A stretch of 64,000 nucleotides of DNA from Verrucomicrobiota bacterium. Lineage in GTDB: Bacteria > Verrucomicrobiota > Verrucomicrobiia > Palsa-1439. Position 1 is the stretch's first letter; the number at the start of each line of letters is the position of its first letter. The stretch covers positions 254,406 through 318,405 of the forward strand of contig PLZV01000030.1 in the NCBI GenBank assembly GCA_003152315.1, written 5' to 3'. The notes below the pieces were generated by a model. That model did not search any database, had not been told where the DNA came from, and saw nothing but the letters and a program-made list of their open reading frames with translations. Position numbers and translations under genes: made by a program. Below are positions 1 to 9,512 of this stretch, one piece after another.

Positions 1-1452
1 CGTTTATCCAACTATTGGTGGCCGGCGATTTGGATGTTGGCAACCAATTATTCGGGCACTACGGGTCCCGTCAACTCGTGGCCCGAGTGCGGCGAGATCG
101 ACATGGTGGAGAGCAAGGGAAGCACCCCAACCAAGAACTCGGCGACCCTCCACCATGACTTCGCCGGCGGTCAGGGCACTGATCAAGCATCTCAAGTGAC
201 CTATACCTTCCCAACAGGGGACGCCAACACCAATTTTCATACCTACGTTACAGAATGGTCGAGTAATTCCTTCCATTGTTCCGTCGATAGCAATACGGTC
301 CTCTACAGTAATGGCGGGACCATAAACAGTTGGTCAAGTTCCATTGGAACTTTCCCCACTCCATTTAATCATCCGTTTTACATCATCATGAACCTGGCTG
401 TCGGCGGCAACTTTGTGGGGAATCCCGGCACCGCCGCGATCAATGGCGCCACCACGTTCCCCGGAGATATGCAGGTCGATTACATCCGCGTTTACCAGGA
501 CCTTCCCTTGGGCCCGCCCTTGCTCCTGTCGATCAGTCCCACCAATGGCTGCGCAAGTGGCGGCACGGCGATTACTCTTACCGGGAACAACTTCCAAAAT
601 ACCTCAACGATCACCATTAACGGCGCGAACGCCACAAGTGTCACCGTTATAAATATCAATACGATTACGGCCATCACCGCTGCCAATTCTGCGGGGACGT
701 ACAGTGTCGTGCTCAAGACTACCGGCCAACCTCCGACAACACTCACCAACGGATTTGCCTACGCCAGCCCGCCTCTTTTCGCGGGACCGGGTAGTATCAC
801 CCCTGCAATTGAAGGCGCGACGTTAACTTGGGCCGCCGCGTCAGGCTTCACACCGTTAAACTACGGAGTGTATGAGGCAACCAATAGCGGTGGAGAGATC
901 AATCCTTTGCTGACCACCAACGCTCTATCGATATTCATTCCGCTGTATCCGGGAAGCAACAGCCCGATTACCTACTTCTTCAAGGTGAAAGCGGTTGATG
1001 GTTGCGGTACGACCGATACCAATCTTGTAGAGCTGTCTACCCAGCCACTCTTCGACCCGACCAAGAGCCAGGTCGGTGACGGGATTCCCAACAGCTGGAA
1101 GCAACAATACGGCTTCAATCCCTTCGATCCGACCGTTGCCGCCGCCGACCCCGATGGCGATGGCTTGTCCAATCTCCGGGAATTCCTCCTCGGCACCAAC
1201 CCGACTGACAGCAGCTCTCCCTTCCACATCACCGGCATCACGCTGGAGGGGAGCGATGTGCGAATTACGTGGATGACAGCGGGAGGACTGACGAATGCAG
1301 TGGAGACCACGCCCAACCCCGGTGGTAGCTATTCCAATATCAGCGGGAACATCATTATCACAGGCAGCAGCGTGACCACGACAAACTATCTCGACTCGGG
1401 CACCGTCACCAATACACCGCTTCAGTTCTATCGAATCCGCTTGATTCCCTAA
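1..1452 (+). CDS. Secreted GH16 family glycosidase, 5' end outside window
   Basis: The frame is open from base 1, so the N-terminus and any signal peptide lie upstream. Counting from the first visible codon, residues 1-160 form a GH16 (laminarinase/beta-glucanase-type) fold. The catalytic signature EIDMVE is at 32-37 (nucleophile E32, acid/base E37), preceded by WPAIWML and followed by the late GH16 pattern ending VDYIRVYQ. Then come an IPT/TIG-like domain (about 165-245), an FN3-like domain (about 250-340), a TSP3-like Asp-rich linker (DPDGDGLSNLREFLLGTNP) and a beta-rich tail ending FYRIRLIP. Expected role: extracellular endo-hydrolysis of a beta-glucan or a related galactan; the substrate cannot be read from sequence. 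The C-terminal module recurs in other secreted proteins of this window. Confidence 0.85.
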   Translation, partial: RLSNYWWPAIWMLATNYSGTTGPVNSWPECGEIDMVESKGSTPTKNSATLHHDFAGGQGTDQASQVTYTFPTGDANTNFHTYVTEWSSNSFHCSVDSNTVLYSNGGTINSWSSSIGTFPTPFNHPFYIIMNLAVGGNFVGNPGTAAINGATTFPGDMQVDYIRVYQDLPLGPPLLLSISPTNGCASGGTAITLTGNNFQNTSTITINGANATSVTVININTITAITAANSAGTYSVVLKTTGQPPTTLTNGFAYASPPLFAGPGSITPAIEGATLTWAAASGFTPLNYGVYEATNSGGEINPLLTTNALSIFIPLYPGSNSPITYFFKVKAVDGCGTTDTNLVELSTQPLFDPTKSQVGDGIPNSWKQQYGFNPFDPTVAAADPDGDGLSNLREFLLGTNPTDSSSPFHITGITLEGSDVRITWMTAGGLTNAVETTPNPGGSYSNISGNIIITGSSVTTTNYLDSGTVTNTPLQFYRIRLIP

Positions 1453-1769
1453 CGGCGGAAGAAGTCATTTTCCCCCAGACTGTTCTTGGGGGGCAATGAT
1501 GATGCCTCCCAGCGCGTATCCATCAGCGATTTGCGGACACGCTGTTCAAACTCTTCGCAACAGGTGACAATGTCGATGTGGAACGTATTGAATCTCCCGC
1601 CTTCGACTTCAACCCAGGCGTTCTTGTGGTGGTAGGGACACCGCATCTGGGAAACGGTTGTCGCATAATTCCATCTGATTTGTTCGACCGTCCCCTCAAA
1701 TCGCACGTTCAATCCAAACCTCGCATAATGAATGTTGAACCTTATCGACAGGAACAGGGCAAAGGACAT
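1449..1769 (-). CDS. Small conserved-looking Cys/His hypothetical protein
   Basis: A 106-residue frame convergent with the GH16 gene; the two stop codons overlap. The central part reads like a real small domain: RCPYHHKNAWVEVEG, then FHIDIVTCCEEFEQRVR, a CxxHH-plus-CC arrangement suggestive of metal binding. I recall similar small hypothetical proteins but cannot name a family. The start is uncertain: Met1 at 1769, or Met42 at 1646, directly before the Cys/His block. The frame on the opposite strand is longer but has no recognisable domain. Coding status is moderately likely. Confidence 0.45.
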   Translation of the reverse strand: MSFALFLSIRFNIHYARFGLNVRFEGTVEQIRWNYATTVSQMRCPYHHKNAWVEVEGGRFNTFHIDIVTCCEEFEQRVRKSLMDTRWEASSLPPKNSLGENDFFRR

Positions 1770-2097
1770 GCAGCCTCTCGCCAGTTGCTGCGGACGATTC
1801 GAGTAACAAACAACGGCTGGCCTGTCGAGATAATTCTCGTCAACCGCAGGGCATACCTCGCTATATCAACTGCGTTGGGTGGGGACGGCACGCCAGACTA
1901 TCGGAAGCCACACAAGACCGGCGAGTCCTTCCAAAACGGCCAAAAACAGTTGGGTCACCCAGGTTGCGCCATGACGAATCCGGCGAATCAAAAAAATGGT
2001 CAGGCCAAACAAAATGTGCTAGGCATATACACTCTATGCAAGGGGTCTGCGGTTGAGGGAAAGAGTGCCAAGAATGTTTGTGGATTCATTCGGAAGT
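1770..2097. other. Intergenic stretch, no feature recognised
   Basis: About 330 bases between the small minus-strand gene and the giant secreted protein. An open plus-strand frame runs through it without recognisable domains. I see no tRNA, array, terminal inverted repeat or strong hairpin. It presumably holds the promoter of the downstream gene, but I could not pick a convincing -35/-10 pair. Confidence 0.4.
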
Positions 2098-5000
2098 ATG
2101 GGAAGGACACGCTTGGGCGGAATGGCCCTGGCTTCTCTCCGTGTTTTCGTCCGAGCCCTCCAAGTCCTGTCCGTGCTTCTTCTGTTGGCGTCACCAACGG
2201 TCGCACCGGCCATGAATGTTCTCACGCAGCACAATGACAACTTTCGCACGGGCGCGAACCTGAGCGAGTCTGTGCTGACTGTCTCAAACGTCAGCACCAG
2301 CCAGTTCGGCAAGCTGTTCACACGCACGGTTGACGGCCAGATTTACGCGCAGCCCCTTTATGTCAACGGCCTGACGATTTCCAACAAACTCCACAACGTC
2401 GTGTACGTCGCGACCGAACACAATAGCGTCTATGCGTTCGACGCCGATGACCCGGCGGGTTCGAACGCGTTGTGGCACGTGAACCTGGGCACATCGGTTC
2501 CGATCGCCGACATTAACGGCTGCGACGACCTCAAACCGGAAATCGGCATCACCAGCACTCCCGTCATCGACCTGGCCAGCAATACGATGTATCTCGACGC
2601 CAAGACCAAGGTGGGGTCCAGCCATTTCCAATACTTGCACGCCCTCGACATCTTGACAGGAACGGAGAAATTTGGGGGGCCGGTGCCGATCCAGGGGTCG
2701 GTGCCGGGAACCGGAACCGGGAGCGACGGCGTGACTCTCACGTTCGATCCGCTATTTCAACATAATCGCGCCGGCCTGCTGTTGCTGAGCAACACGGTCT
2801 ATGTGGCCTTCGGATCCCACTGTGATTATGGGAACTACCACGGTTGGCTGTTCGGTTACAATGCGACGAACTTGCAACAGAGCACGCTTTTTTGCACGAC
2901 GCCCAACGGCGGAGGGCCAGCCGGGCCAGGCGGGGATAATGGCGGCGGCGGCATTTGGGGCAGCGGCATGGGGCCGGCGGCTGACAGCAACGGCAACATC
3001 TACGTCACCACCGGCAATGACAAACTCGACACCGGCAACGTGGATTACGGCGATTCACTGCTCAAGCTCGGCGTTTCCAACAACACGCTGGTCGTCGTGG
3101 ATTGGTTTTCACCTCATGATCAGGCCAACATGTTCACAAATGACCTGGACCTCGGGGCGGGCGGGCCGGTCGTGATCCCCAGCACAAACTTGCTCGTCGT
3201 GATTGGCAAGACCGGAATGGTGTACCTGATCAATCGTCAGCATCTCGGCGGTTTTGTCAATTTCTCCAGCGATACCAACATCGTGCAAGAGTTCTCGGCA
3301 GTATCGCCTATCCCCTACACTATTGGCCAGAGCCCGGTTTACTGGAAAGGGCCAACGAATGAGTTTCTATATTTTTGGACTCACGGCATGCCGGTGCAAG
3401 AATACTCGTTCAACGGCACGAGCATCAACACCACCCCGGTGGCCATCGGGAACTCAGTCCAGAGCGTGGACCGGGTCGGCGGGATTTCACTCTCGGCCAA
3501 CGGAAACACATCCGGAATCCTTTGGGGCAACGAAACCGGCAGCCCCACAAGCCTGCATGCCTATGACGCGACCAATGTGGCCCATGAACTTTGGAACAGC
3601 CTGCAAATCCCGGCGCGCGATACCGTGACCAACGCCACCAAGTTCTGCGCCCCAACCATTGCCAATGGGAAGGTGTATGTGGTAACGACCAACTCCACCC
3701 TGGTGGTGTACGGCTTGTTGGGCACACCCGCTCAGGGTGTATCGCCCGCGAGCTACAACTTCGGCACGCTCGCGACCGGCACGACCGCACAAACCAGCTT
3801 CGTCGTCACCAACACCGGCGGTGGGGAGTTGATGGGCACGGTGGCCACGGCCGGGTCGTTCGCCATCGTGAGTGGCGGTTCCTACGCCCTGGCCGGCGCT
3901 GGCTCGACCAATGTAGTCGTCAGCTTCACGCCGCCGAGCGTGGGGAGCTTTACCACGAGCGTAGTGTATGTGTCCAACGGCGGCGACTACACCAATGCCG
4001 TCACCGGCAGCGGCGCGGCGTTTCCGTCCGCGTTATTCAGCGCGAGCCCCACCACTGGCGCGGTTCCGTTGGCTGTCACGTTCACCGACAATTCGACCGG
4101 TACGATCACCAACCGGTTCTGGAGTTTCGGCGACGGGGCCACCTCCAACCTTACACTCGCCACGGTGGCCCATACCTACAGCGTCGCCGGGACCAATACG
4201 GTCCGCCTGATCGTCAGCGGCCCGCTGGGGGACAACACCAACACGCAAGTCAATTTGATCGTGGCCGTGAATCCGCCACAGTTGATGGTCAGCCCGGCCA
4301 GCCAGAATTTCGGCACGGTCGTGGTTGGCCAGACCAGCAACCGATTTTTCTCCGTGATCAACATCGGTGGCCTGGCGCTGACCGGCTCGGCAACTGTGGC
4401 CGGCGCGCCGTACTCCATTACAGCCGGCAGTCCATTCACTGTCGCTCCGGGACAAACGCAGAATGTGACGGTCGCGTTTGCACCCCTTGCGGCCGGCACT
4501 TTCAGTACCAACCTCATCGTGGCCAGCAACGGCGGCGCATCCACCAACGCCCTCACGGGTCTAGGCGTGACGCCGGCCCAACTGGCCGTCAGCCCATTGA
4601 GTTGGAACTTTGGTGCCATTACAACGGGCGGCGTGGCCTACGCCAGTTTCATCGCGACCAACTCAGGCGGTGCCCCGCTCAGCGGCACCGCCAGCGTCGG
4701 TCTCCCGTTCGCCGTGGTGACCAACGGCAGTTTCAGCGTGGCCGGTTTCGCGTCCACCAATGTCGTCGTGCAGTTTGCGCCGGCGATAACCGGGACATGG
4801 ACCAGCAACGTCGTGTTCACCACCACCGGTGGCAGTTCGACCAACGCAGTCAGCGGTGTGGGCCTGACACCGGGCAGCATCGCGGTCACGCCCGCAACGC
4901 TGAACTTCGGGGTGCTGGCCACGGGCACGACCGCTCAAGCCAGTTTTGTAGTGACCAATTCCGGCGGCACGGCGGTCAGCAACGGCACGGCGATAGTGAG

Positions 5001-5859
5001 CGGTGGGCCGTTCACGATCGTATCCGGCGCGGCCTTCAGCGTGTCGGGTCTGGGTTCAACCAACGCGGTGGTGCGGTTTGCACCGGTCAGTGCCGGCGGG
5101 TTCACCAATAGCGTGGTGTTCACCACAGCCAACGGCGGGAACGCCACGAACACGGTGAGCGGCGCGGGGGCGGTTGGGCCCGTGGCCAGTTTCACCGCCC
5201 ACCCAATCGCCGGCACGGAACCGTTGGGCGTGACCTTCTCGGACACCTCGACCGGCACGCAGCCGCTAACTCTGTATTGGAATCTGGGCGACAGCGTCCT
5301 CGTGACCAACTCGGGCAGTGCCAATTTCAACCACACGTACGCAGCTGGCACCTACACGGTGGCGTTGACGGCCAGCAATGCGTTCGGCACGAGTACGCTG
5401 GTATCGAACAACGTGATCTCAGTGGTCACGGCGTTGCAGGCGTGGCAACTGCACTACTTCGGCTGCACCAACTGTGCGCAGGCGCAACCAAACGCGGATC
5501 CGTACGGCACCGGCATGAGCAACACAAACAAATTCCTGGCGGGCTTCAATCCCACCAACCCAGTGGCGTACCTGCACATCATCAACATCGCCAACACGAA
5601 CACCACGGACATTAACGTGATTTATCTGGGGGCCAATGGCGACAACACTTGGTCGCCAGGTATTGCGTCGCGTACCAACGTGCTGGAGTTGACGGCGGGC
5701 ACGGCCGGTGGTGGCTACTCAAGTAATTTTGTGAGCGCCAACGTAACCAATATTCTCAGTGGCGGGACCGGAACCGGCATCGTGACCAACATGGTCGATG
5801 CTGGCGGAGCGACCAACACACCGTCGCGGTACTATCGGGTCCGCGTGCTGGTTCCGTAG
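2098..5859 (+). CDS. Giant secreted PQQ-like / choice-of-anchor-D / PKD protein
   Basis: About 1253 residues. A signal peptide (hydrophobic VLSVLLLLASPTVAPA) follows Met at 2098 or 2122; an upstream TTG/ATG extension adds only non-signal sequence, so I prefer 2098. Residues about 30-540 are a PQQ/WD-like beta-propeller (IYAQPLYVNG, VYVATEHNSVYAFDADD). Next come ASH/HYDIN-type choice-of-anchor-D repeats starting near 544, 727, 828 and 928, each with NFG-LATGTTAQ-SFVVTN-GG, and PKD domains near 646 and 1030. The last about 140 residues are the tail module ending RYYRVRVLVP. It is probably exported to the surface; function unknown, with adhesion or polymer binding inferred from the domains. The ASH repeats are similar at DNA level, so the gene may vary by recombination. 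Confidence 0.8.
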   Translation: MGRTRLGGMALASLRVFVRALQVLSVLLLLASPTVAPAMNVLTQHNDNFRTGANLSESVLTVSNVSTSQFGKLFTRTVDGQIYAQPLYVNGLTISNKLHNVVYVATEHNSVYAFDADDPAGSNALWHVNLGTSVPIADINGCDDLKPEIGITSTPVIDLASNTMYLDAKTKVGSSHFQYLHALDILTGTEKFGGPVPIQGSVPGTGTGSDGVTLTFDPLFQHNRAGLLLLSNTVYVAFGSHCDYGNYHGWLFGYNATNLQQSTLFCTTPNGGGPAGPGGDNGGGGIWGSGMGPAADSNGNIYVTTGNDKLDTGNVDYGDSLLKLGVSNNTLVVVDWFSPHDQANMFTNDLDLGAGGPVVIPSTNLLVVIGKTGMVYLINRQHLGGFVNFSSDTNIVQEFSAVSPIPYTIGQSPVYWKGPTNEFLYFWTHGMPVQEYSFNGTSINTTPVAIGNSVQSVDRVGGISLSANGNTSGILWGNETGSPTSLHAYDATNVAHELWNSLQIPARDTVTNATKFCAPTIANGKVYVVTTNSTLVVYGLLGTPAQGVSPASYNFGTLATGTTAQTSFVVTNTGGGELMGTVATAGSFAIVSGGSYALAGAGSTNVVVSFTPPSVGSFTTSVVYVSNGGDYTNAVTGSGAAFPSALFSASPTTGAVPLAVTFTDNSTGTITNRFWSFGDGATSNLTLATVAHTYSVAGTNTVRLIVSGPLGDNTNTQVNLIVAVNPPQLMVSPASQNFGTVVVGQTSNRFFSVINIGGLALTGSATVAGAPYSITAGSPFTVAPGQTQNVTVAFAPLAAGTFSTNLIVASNGGASTNALTGLGVTPAQLAVSPLSWNFGAITTGGVAYASFIATNSGGAPLSGTASVGLPFAVVTNGSFSVAGFASTNVVVQFAPAITGTWTSNVVFTTTGGSSTNAVSGVGLTPGSIAVTPATLNFGVLATGTTAQASFVVTNSGGTAVSNGTAIVSGGPFTIVSGAAFSVSGLGSTNAVVRFAPVSAGGFTNSVVFTTANGGNATNTVSGAGAVGPVASFTAHPIAGTEPLGVTFSDTSTGTQPLTLYWNLGDSVLVTNSGSANFNHTYAAGTYTVALTASNAFGTSTLVSNNVISVVTALQAWQLHYFGCTNCAQAQPNADPYGTGMSNTNKFLAGFNPTNPVAYLHIINIANTNTTDINVIYLGANGDNTWSPGIASRTNVLELTAGTAGGGYSSNFVSANVTNILSGGTGTGIVTNMVDAGGATNTPSRYYRVRVLVP

Positions 5860-5860
5860 A

Positions 5861-6076
5861 AACAACTCTAACCGGGTCCTCTTCGCCACGAATATTTCGT
5901 ACACGATCCAGGTCTCCAGCGACATGGCCACTTGGAACTCTGGTCCTGCTTACACTGCCCAAATCGGTCCACCGATCGACAATGGTGACGGAACCCAGAC
6001 CATCACCGTCCAGAATTTGGTACCCGTTAATTCGGCTACCAATCTTTTTATTCGCGTCGAAATCAGTCATCCGTAG
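5861..6076 (+). pseudogene. Remnant of a secreted-protein C-terminal domain
   Basis: Directly after the preceding stop, and in a different frame, about 70 codons read as a classic verrucomicrobial C-terminal beta domain: ISYTIQVSSDMATWNSG, then DNGDGTQTITVQNLVPV, ending LFIRVEISHP and a stop. There is no credible start codon or upstream partner domain. It looks like the surviving tail of a deleted or frameshifted gene, or a tail that the upstream protein once used. A sequencing frameshift in the upstream gene is possible, but that gene already has its own complete tail module. Confidence 0.55.
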
Positions 6077-6209
6077 TGTGTCACCGGTGTTGGCTCTCGG
6101 AACTCGGCGACCGATTCTATCGAACCCGCACGCGTAGCCCGTTTTAGACAATCAGATGCCTTCCAGAATTGCGGCATAACCCATGCTTCTACCTACGGCC
6201 CATTAGGTT

Positions 6210-6581
6210 ATGAAGTTGAATGGCTTGTGGAAACCGAGAGAGGCCTTCACTCTTGTGGAGATCATGATCGTAGTGGCGATCATCGGGCTCCTGGCTGCTC
6301 TGATCCTGCCAAGCTTCCTCAAATCACGCAAGCAATCTCAAGGCCAACGGATCGTCAATGATGCCCGCCAAATGGATGCAGCGATAGATCAATGGGCTAT
6401 GGAAACCGCTCAAGCGGATGGGGCAGCCGTCAACACCGTGGCGGCTTCGTCCTACCTCAAGACCGCGTGGAAGACTTCAGACTTATTCGGTAGTCGGTAT
6501 AGAATCAGCACTGTCGGCACGAATCAAATCAAGATTTCCAATCGAACCAAGCGGGCACTGGCCGGTGTCGGGATTGACTGA
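6210..6581 (+). CDS. Type IV pilin-like / type II secretion pseudopilin
   Basis: 123 residues with an N-terminal class III signal: a short charged leader (KPREA), then FTLVEIMIVVAIIGLLAALILP, with conserved Glu five residues after the Phe. Prepilin peptidase should cut before that Phe. The rest is a small soluble domain (about 40-123) typical of the short verrucomicrobial pseudopilins with the DUF1559/GspG-like fold. It stands alone, without other secretion genes nearby, next to secreted glycosidases. A role in pilus-like export is inferred from the leader only. Confidence 0.8.
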   Translation: MKLNGLWKPREAFTLVEIMIVVAIIGLLAALILPSFLKSRKQSQGQRIVNDARQMDAAIDQWAMETAQADGAAVNTVAASSYLKTAWKTSDLFGSRYRISTVGTNQIKISNRTKRALAGVGID

Positions 6582-6662
6582 AGCCACTACTGACGAACTC
6601 TTCGGTGACTTGCAGATAGGGCTGTAAATCCGGTTCGCAAACCTGTATGGATTTCGGTTGCC

Positions 6663-8306
6663 ATGCTGCGCGCATTCAACCGCTGCCTTAAATCTTGTCT
6701 CGGAAGTTTCGTATTGCTGGTTGCATTGACCGGGCCAGCTGGCGCCGCGGAGGTATCTGTCGAGCAATGGGGTATTTTTGACGTCTCGCTCTCCGGGTCG
6801 ACCAACGGCAATCCGTTTGTGGATGTCCAGTTTTCCACCCACTTTTCGTTCGCTACTTCGACGGTCGAGGTGGCCGGTTTTTATGACGGCGACGGGATCT
6901 ACCGTGTGCGGTTCATGCCGGACAAGCCTGGGCCCTGGCATTACACGACACGCAGCAACCGCCCCGAACTGGACGCCAAAACAGGCGAGTTCACTGTCAC
7001 CGCACCGTCTGTTGGCAACCATGGATCGGTCCAAGTAGCCAACACGTATCACTTTGCCTACGGTGACGGCACGCCGTTCCGTCCGATTGGCACGACTTCT
7101 TACAATTGGGCGCACATGGTCGACGCGCTGGAGGAGCAAACACTCGTCAGCCTGGTGGCCTCACCCTTCAACAAGATCCGCATGTGCATTTTTCCCAAAC
7201 ATAACCCGGAGAACACCAACGAACTGGCGCTTTACCCGTTTGCCGGAACGCCGCCAAAGACGTGGGACTTTTCCCGCTTCGATCCGCGGTTTTTCCAGCA
7301 CTTGGAAAAGCGTGTCGGCGATCTTCGCGACCGAGGCATCGAGGCGGAACTGATTTTATTCGATCCTTACGACAAGGGCCGGTGGGGATTCGATCGAATG
7401 CCGGCGGAAGTCGATGACCGATACGTGCGCTATCTCGTCAGCCGTCTGGCCGCGTATCGTAACATCTGGTGGTCGTTGTCCAACGAATACGACTTCAACA
7501 AGCAGAAGAAGGAGTCGGATTGGGATCGCTTGTTTCGAGTCTTGCAAGCCGCTGATCCCTACGGCCATCTACGTTCCATCCACAACGGCTTCCTCATTTA
7601 CAACCACACGCAGCCATGGGTCACGCACGCCAGTATCCAAAACGGAGCGGCGGTGGAGGACGCGGGGCGCGCCGAGTTATATCGCGATGTGTATCGCAAG
7701 CCGGTCGTTTACGACGAGGTGAAATACGAGGGCAACATTTGGAAACGCTGGGGCAACCTTTCCGCCGAGGAAATGGTGTTTCGTTTCTGGCAGGGTACCG
7801 TCGCGGGCACATACGTGACTCACGGCGAAGTCGTGACGAACGAACAACATACGCTGTGGACTTCTGAAGGCGGCAAGCTCTTCGGGCAGAGCCCTTCCCG
7901 GCTGGCGTTCCTCCGCCGGGTGCTCGCGGAAAGTCCGGCAACCGGCATTGACCCGATTGATAAATGGCAGGACTCAAACATGGGCGGCAAACTCGGCGAA
8001 TACTATCTGCTTTATTTCGGTAAACAAATGCTGACGTCGTGGCCTTTTGAACTCTATAAGGATCACATCGCCAACGGCATGAAATTCAAAGTCGAGGTAC
8101 TCGACACGTGGGCCATGACCATCACGCCGGTCGAGGGCGAGTTCGTGACGAAGAAAAAGGACAACTACCATTTCGTCGACGAGGAAGGCCGCACCATCGC
8201 CCTGCCGGGAAAACCCTACATGGCGTTGTGCATTCGCCGCGTGCCGGAGCCAGCGGGTTCAAGTTTGAAAGGCCCGCCACCACCGGCGGATGTGCCACCG
8301 GAATAG
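6663..8306 (+). CDS. Secreted DUF5060/DUF4038/DUF5605-type glycoside hydrolase
   Basis: 547 residues with a signal peptide (residues 1-29, ending GPAGA-AE). Residues about 30-115 match the DUF5060 beta-sandwich (VEQWGIFDVSLSG, YRVRFMPDKPGPWHY). Residues about 125-440 are a DUF4038-like TIM barrel (FRPIGTTSYNWAH, LILFDPYD, WWSLSNEYDF, with a candidate acid/base Glu in SNEYDF and further acids in VVYDEVKYEGN). The tail resembles DUF5605. Related enzymes include apiosidase-like and other plant-glycan hydrolases; the exact substrate is unknown. It sits 36 bases before a tartrate-dehydratase-like gene, possibly in one transcript. Confidence 0.75.
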   Translation: MLRAFNRCLKSCLGSFVLLVALTGPAGAAEVSVEQWGIFDVSLSGSTNGNPFVDVQFSTHFSFATSTVEVAGFYDGDGIYRVRFMPDKPGPWHYTTRSNRPELDAKTGEFTVTAPSVGNHGSVQVANTYHFAYGDGTPFRPIGTTSYNWAHMVDALEEQTLVSLVASPFNKIRMCIFPKHNPENTNELALYPFAGTPPKTWDFSRFDPRFFQHLEKRVGDLRDRGIEAELILFDPYDKGRWGFDRMPAEVDDRYVRYLVSRLAAYRNIWWSLSNEYDFNKQKKESDWDRLFRVLQAADPYGHLRSIHNGFLIYNHTQPWVTHASIQNGAAVEDAGRAELYRDVYRKPVVYDEVKYEGNIWKRWGNLSAEEMVFRFWQGTVAGTYVTHGEVVTNEQHTLWTSEGGKLFGQSPSRLAFLRRVLAESPATGIDPIDKWQDSNMGGKLGEYYLLYFGKQMLTSWPFELYKDHIANGMKFKVEVLDTWAMTITPVEGEFVTKKKDNYHFVDEEGRTIALPGKPYMALCIRRVPEPAGSSLKGPPPPADVPPE

Positions 8307-8342
8307 CCGATGGCCGGCCTTATTTAGTCAAGGAGATTTGAA

Positions 8343-9509
8343 ATGCGCATCGTGGAAATCCGGGAAAAGACAGTTTCTATCGCCTCGGCTATCACCAACG
8401 CGTATATCGATTTTTCAAAAATGACGTGCTCGGTGGTTGCGTTGATGACCGATGTCGTGCGCGACGGGAAGCCGGTAGTCGGTTATGGTTTCAACTCGAA
8501 TGGCCGCTATGGTCAGGGCGCGTTGATGCGCGAACGCTTCTTTCCACGCCTGATGGCCGCCAACCCCAAGACGTTGGTGGATGAGACGGGCGAGAACCTG
8601 GATCCATTCCGCATCTGGGCCACGCTGATGGCCAACGAAAAACCCGGGGGGCACGGCGAGCGTTCGGTTGCGGTGGGCACCATCGACATGGCGGTGTGGG
8701 ATGCCGTCGCCAAGATCGCGGAAAAGCCGCTGTACCGACTACTGGCGGACCGCTATCGCGGGGGACACGCGGATGACAAGGTTTGGGTCTATGCCGCCGG
8801 TGGTTATTATTATCCGGGCAAGGACATGACCGCTTTGCAGAACGAGATGAAGGGCTACCGCGACATTGGTTATCAAGTGGTGAAAATGAAAATCGGCGCG
8901 GTTCCCCTCAACGAGGACATCCGACGCATTGAGGCGGTGCTCGCGGTGGTAGGTGAAGGCAAATTCCTCGCGGTTGATGCGAATGGCCGTTTCGACCTGG
9001 ACGCTGCCATTGCTTATGGCGAGGCGCTGAAACCGTACGAACTGTTTTGGTATGAAGAGGCGGGTGATCCTCTGGACTATGCCTTGCAAGCGGAGCTTTC
9101 CAGGCATTACGACTTGCCGATGGCAACGGGTGAGAATCTTTTTTCGCATCAGGATGCCCGCAACCTGGTTCGCCACGGCGGCATGCGTCCCGATCGTGAT
9201 TGGCTGCAATTTGATTGCGCGCTGTCCTACGGCCTCGTCGAATACCTGCGCACACTGGAAATGCTTCAGCAGTACAGTTGGTCAACGCGCCGGGTCGTGC
9301 CGCACGGTGGCCATCAGATGTCGCTCAACATCGCCGCCGGGTTGCATCTCGGCGGCAACGAATCCTACCCGGGCGTCTTCCAACCATTCGGCGGATTCGC
9401 GGACGATATTGAGATCAAGGATGGATTTGTCGGTTTGCCGAATGTCCCGGGTGTAGGTTTTGAAACCCGGGCCGAACTCTTCAAGTTGATGAAATCGTTG
9501 AGCGACTAA
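8343..9509 (+). CDS. tarD: D-tartrate dehydratase-like enolase superfamily enzyme
   Basis: 388 residues; start supported by AAGGAG upstream. Mandelate-racemase/enolase superfamily layout: capping domain 1-140, then barrel. Visible active-site set: KMK at 181-183, metal ligands D212, E238 and E264, and H321 in VVPHGGHQMSLNIAAG. From memory, Bradyrhizobium D-tartrate dehydratase (389 aa) uses K184, D213, E239, E265 and H322, so every position is shifted by exactly one. Predicted reaction: dehydration of D-tartrate, or a close 2,3-dihydroxy diacid, to oxaloacetate. The next gene, 3 bases on, is a C4-dicarboxylate-type symporter, which fits a diacid substrate. Confidence 0.75.
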   Translation: MRIVEIREKTVSIASAITNAYIDFSKMTCSVVALMTDVVRDGKPVVGYGFNSNGRYGQGALMRERFFPRLMAANPKTLVDETGENLDPFRIWATLMANEKPGGHGERSVAVGTIDMAVWDAVAKIAEKPLYRLLADRYRGGHADDKVWVYAAGGYYYPGKDMTALQNEMKGYRDIGYQVVKMKIGAVPLNEDIRRIEAVLAVVGEGKFLAVDANGRFDLDAAIAYGEALKPYELFWYEEAGDPLDYALQAELSRHYDLPMATGENLFSHQDARNLVRHGGMRPDRDWLQFDCALSYGLVEYLRTLEMLQQYSWSTRRVVPHGGHQMSLNIAAGLHLGGNESYPGVFQPFGGFADDIEIKDGFVGLPNVPGVGFETRAELFKLMKSLSD

Positions 9510-9512
9510 ACC

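Noticed and set aside
1578..2237. 219-codon plus-strand frame in the gap before the giant secreted gene
   Set aside because: No recognisable domain, low-complexity end, and it overlaps both a better-looking minus-strand gene and the signal peptide of the next gene.
3591..5111. 506-codon frame inside the giant secreted gene
   Set aside because: A shadow in another frame produced by the biased repeat codons; Arg/Gln/His-rich with no domain.
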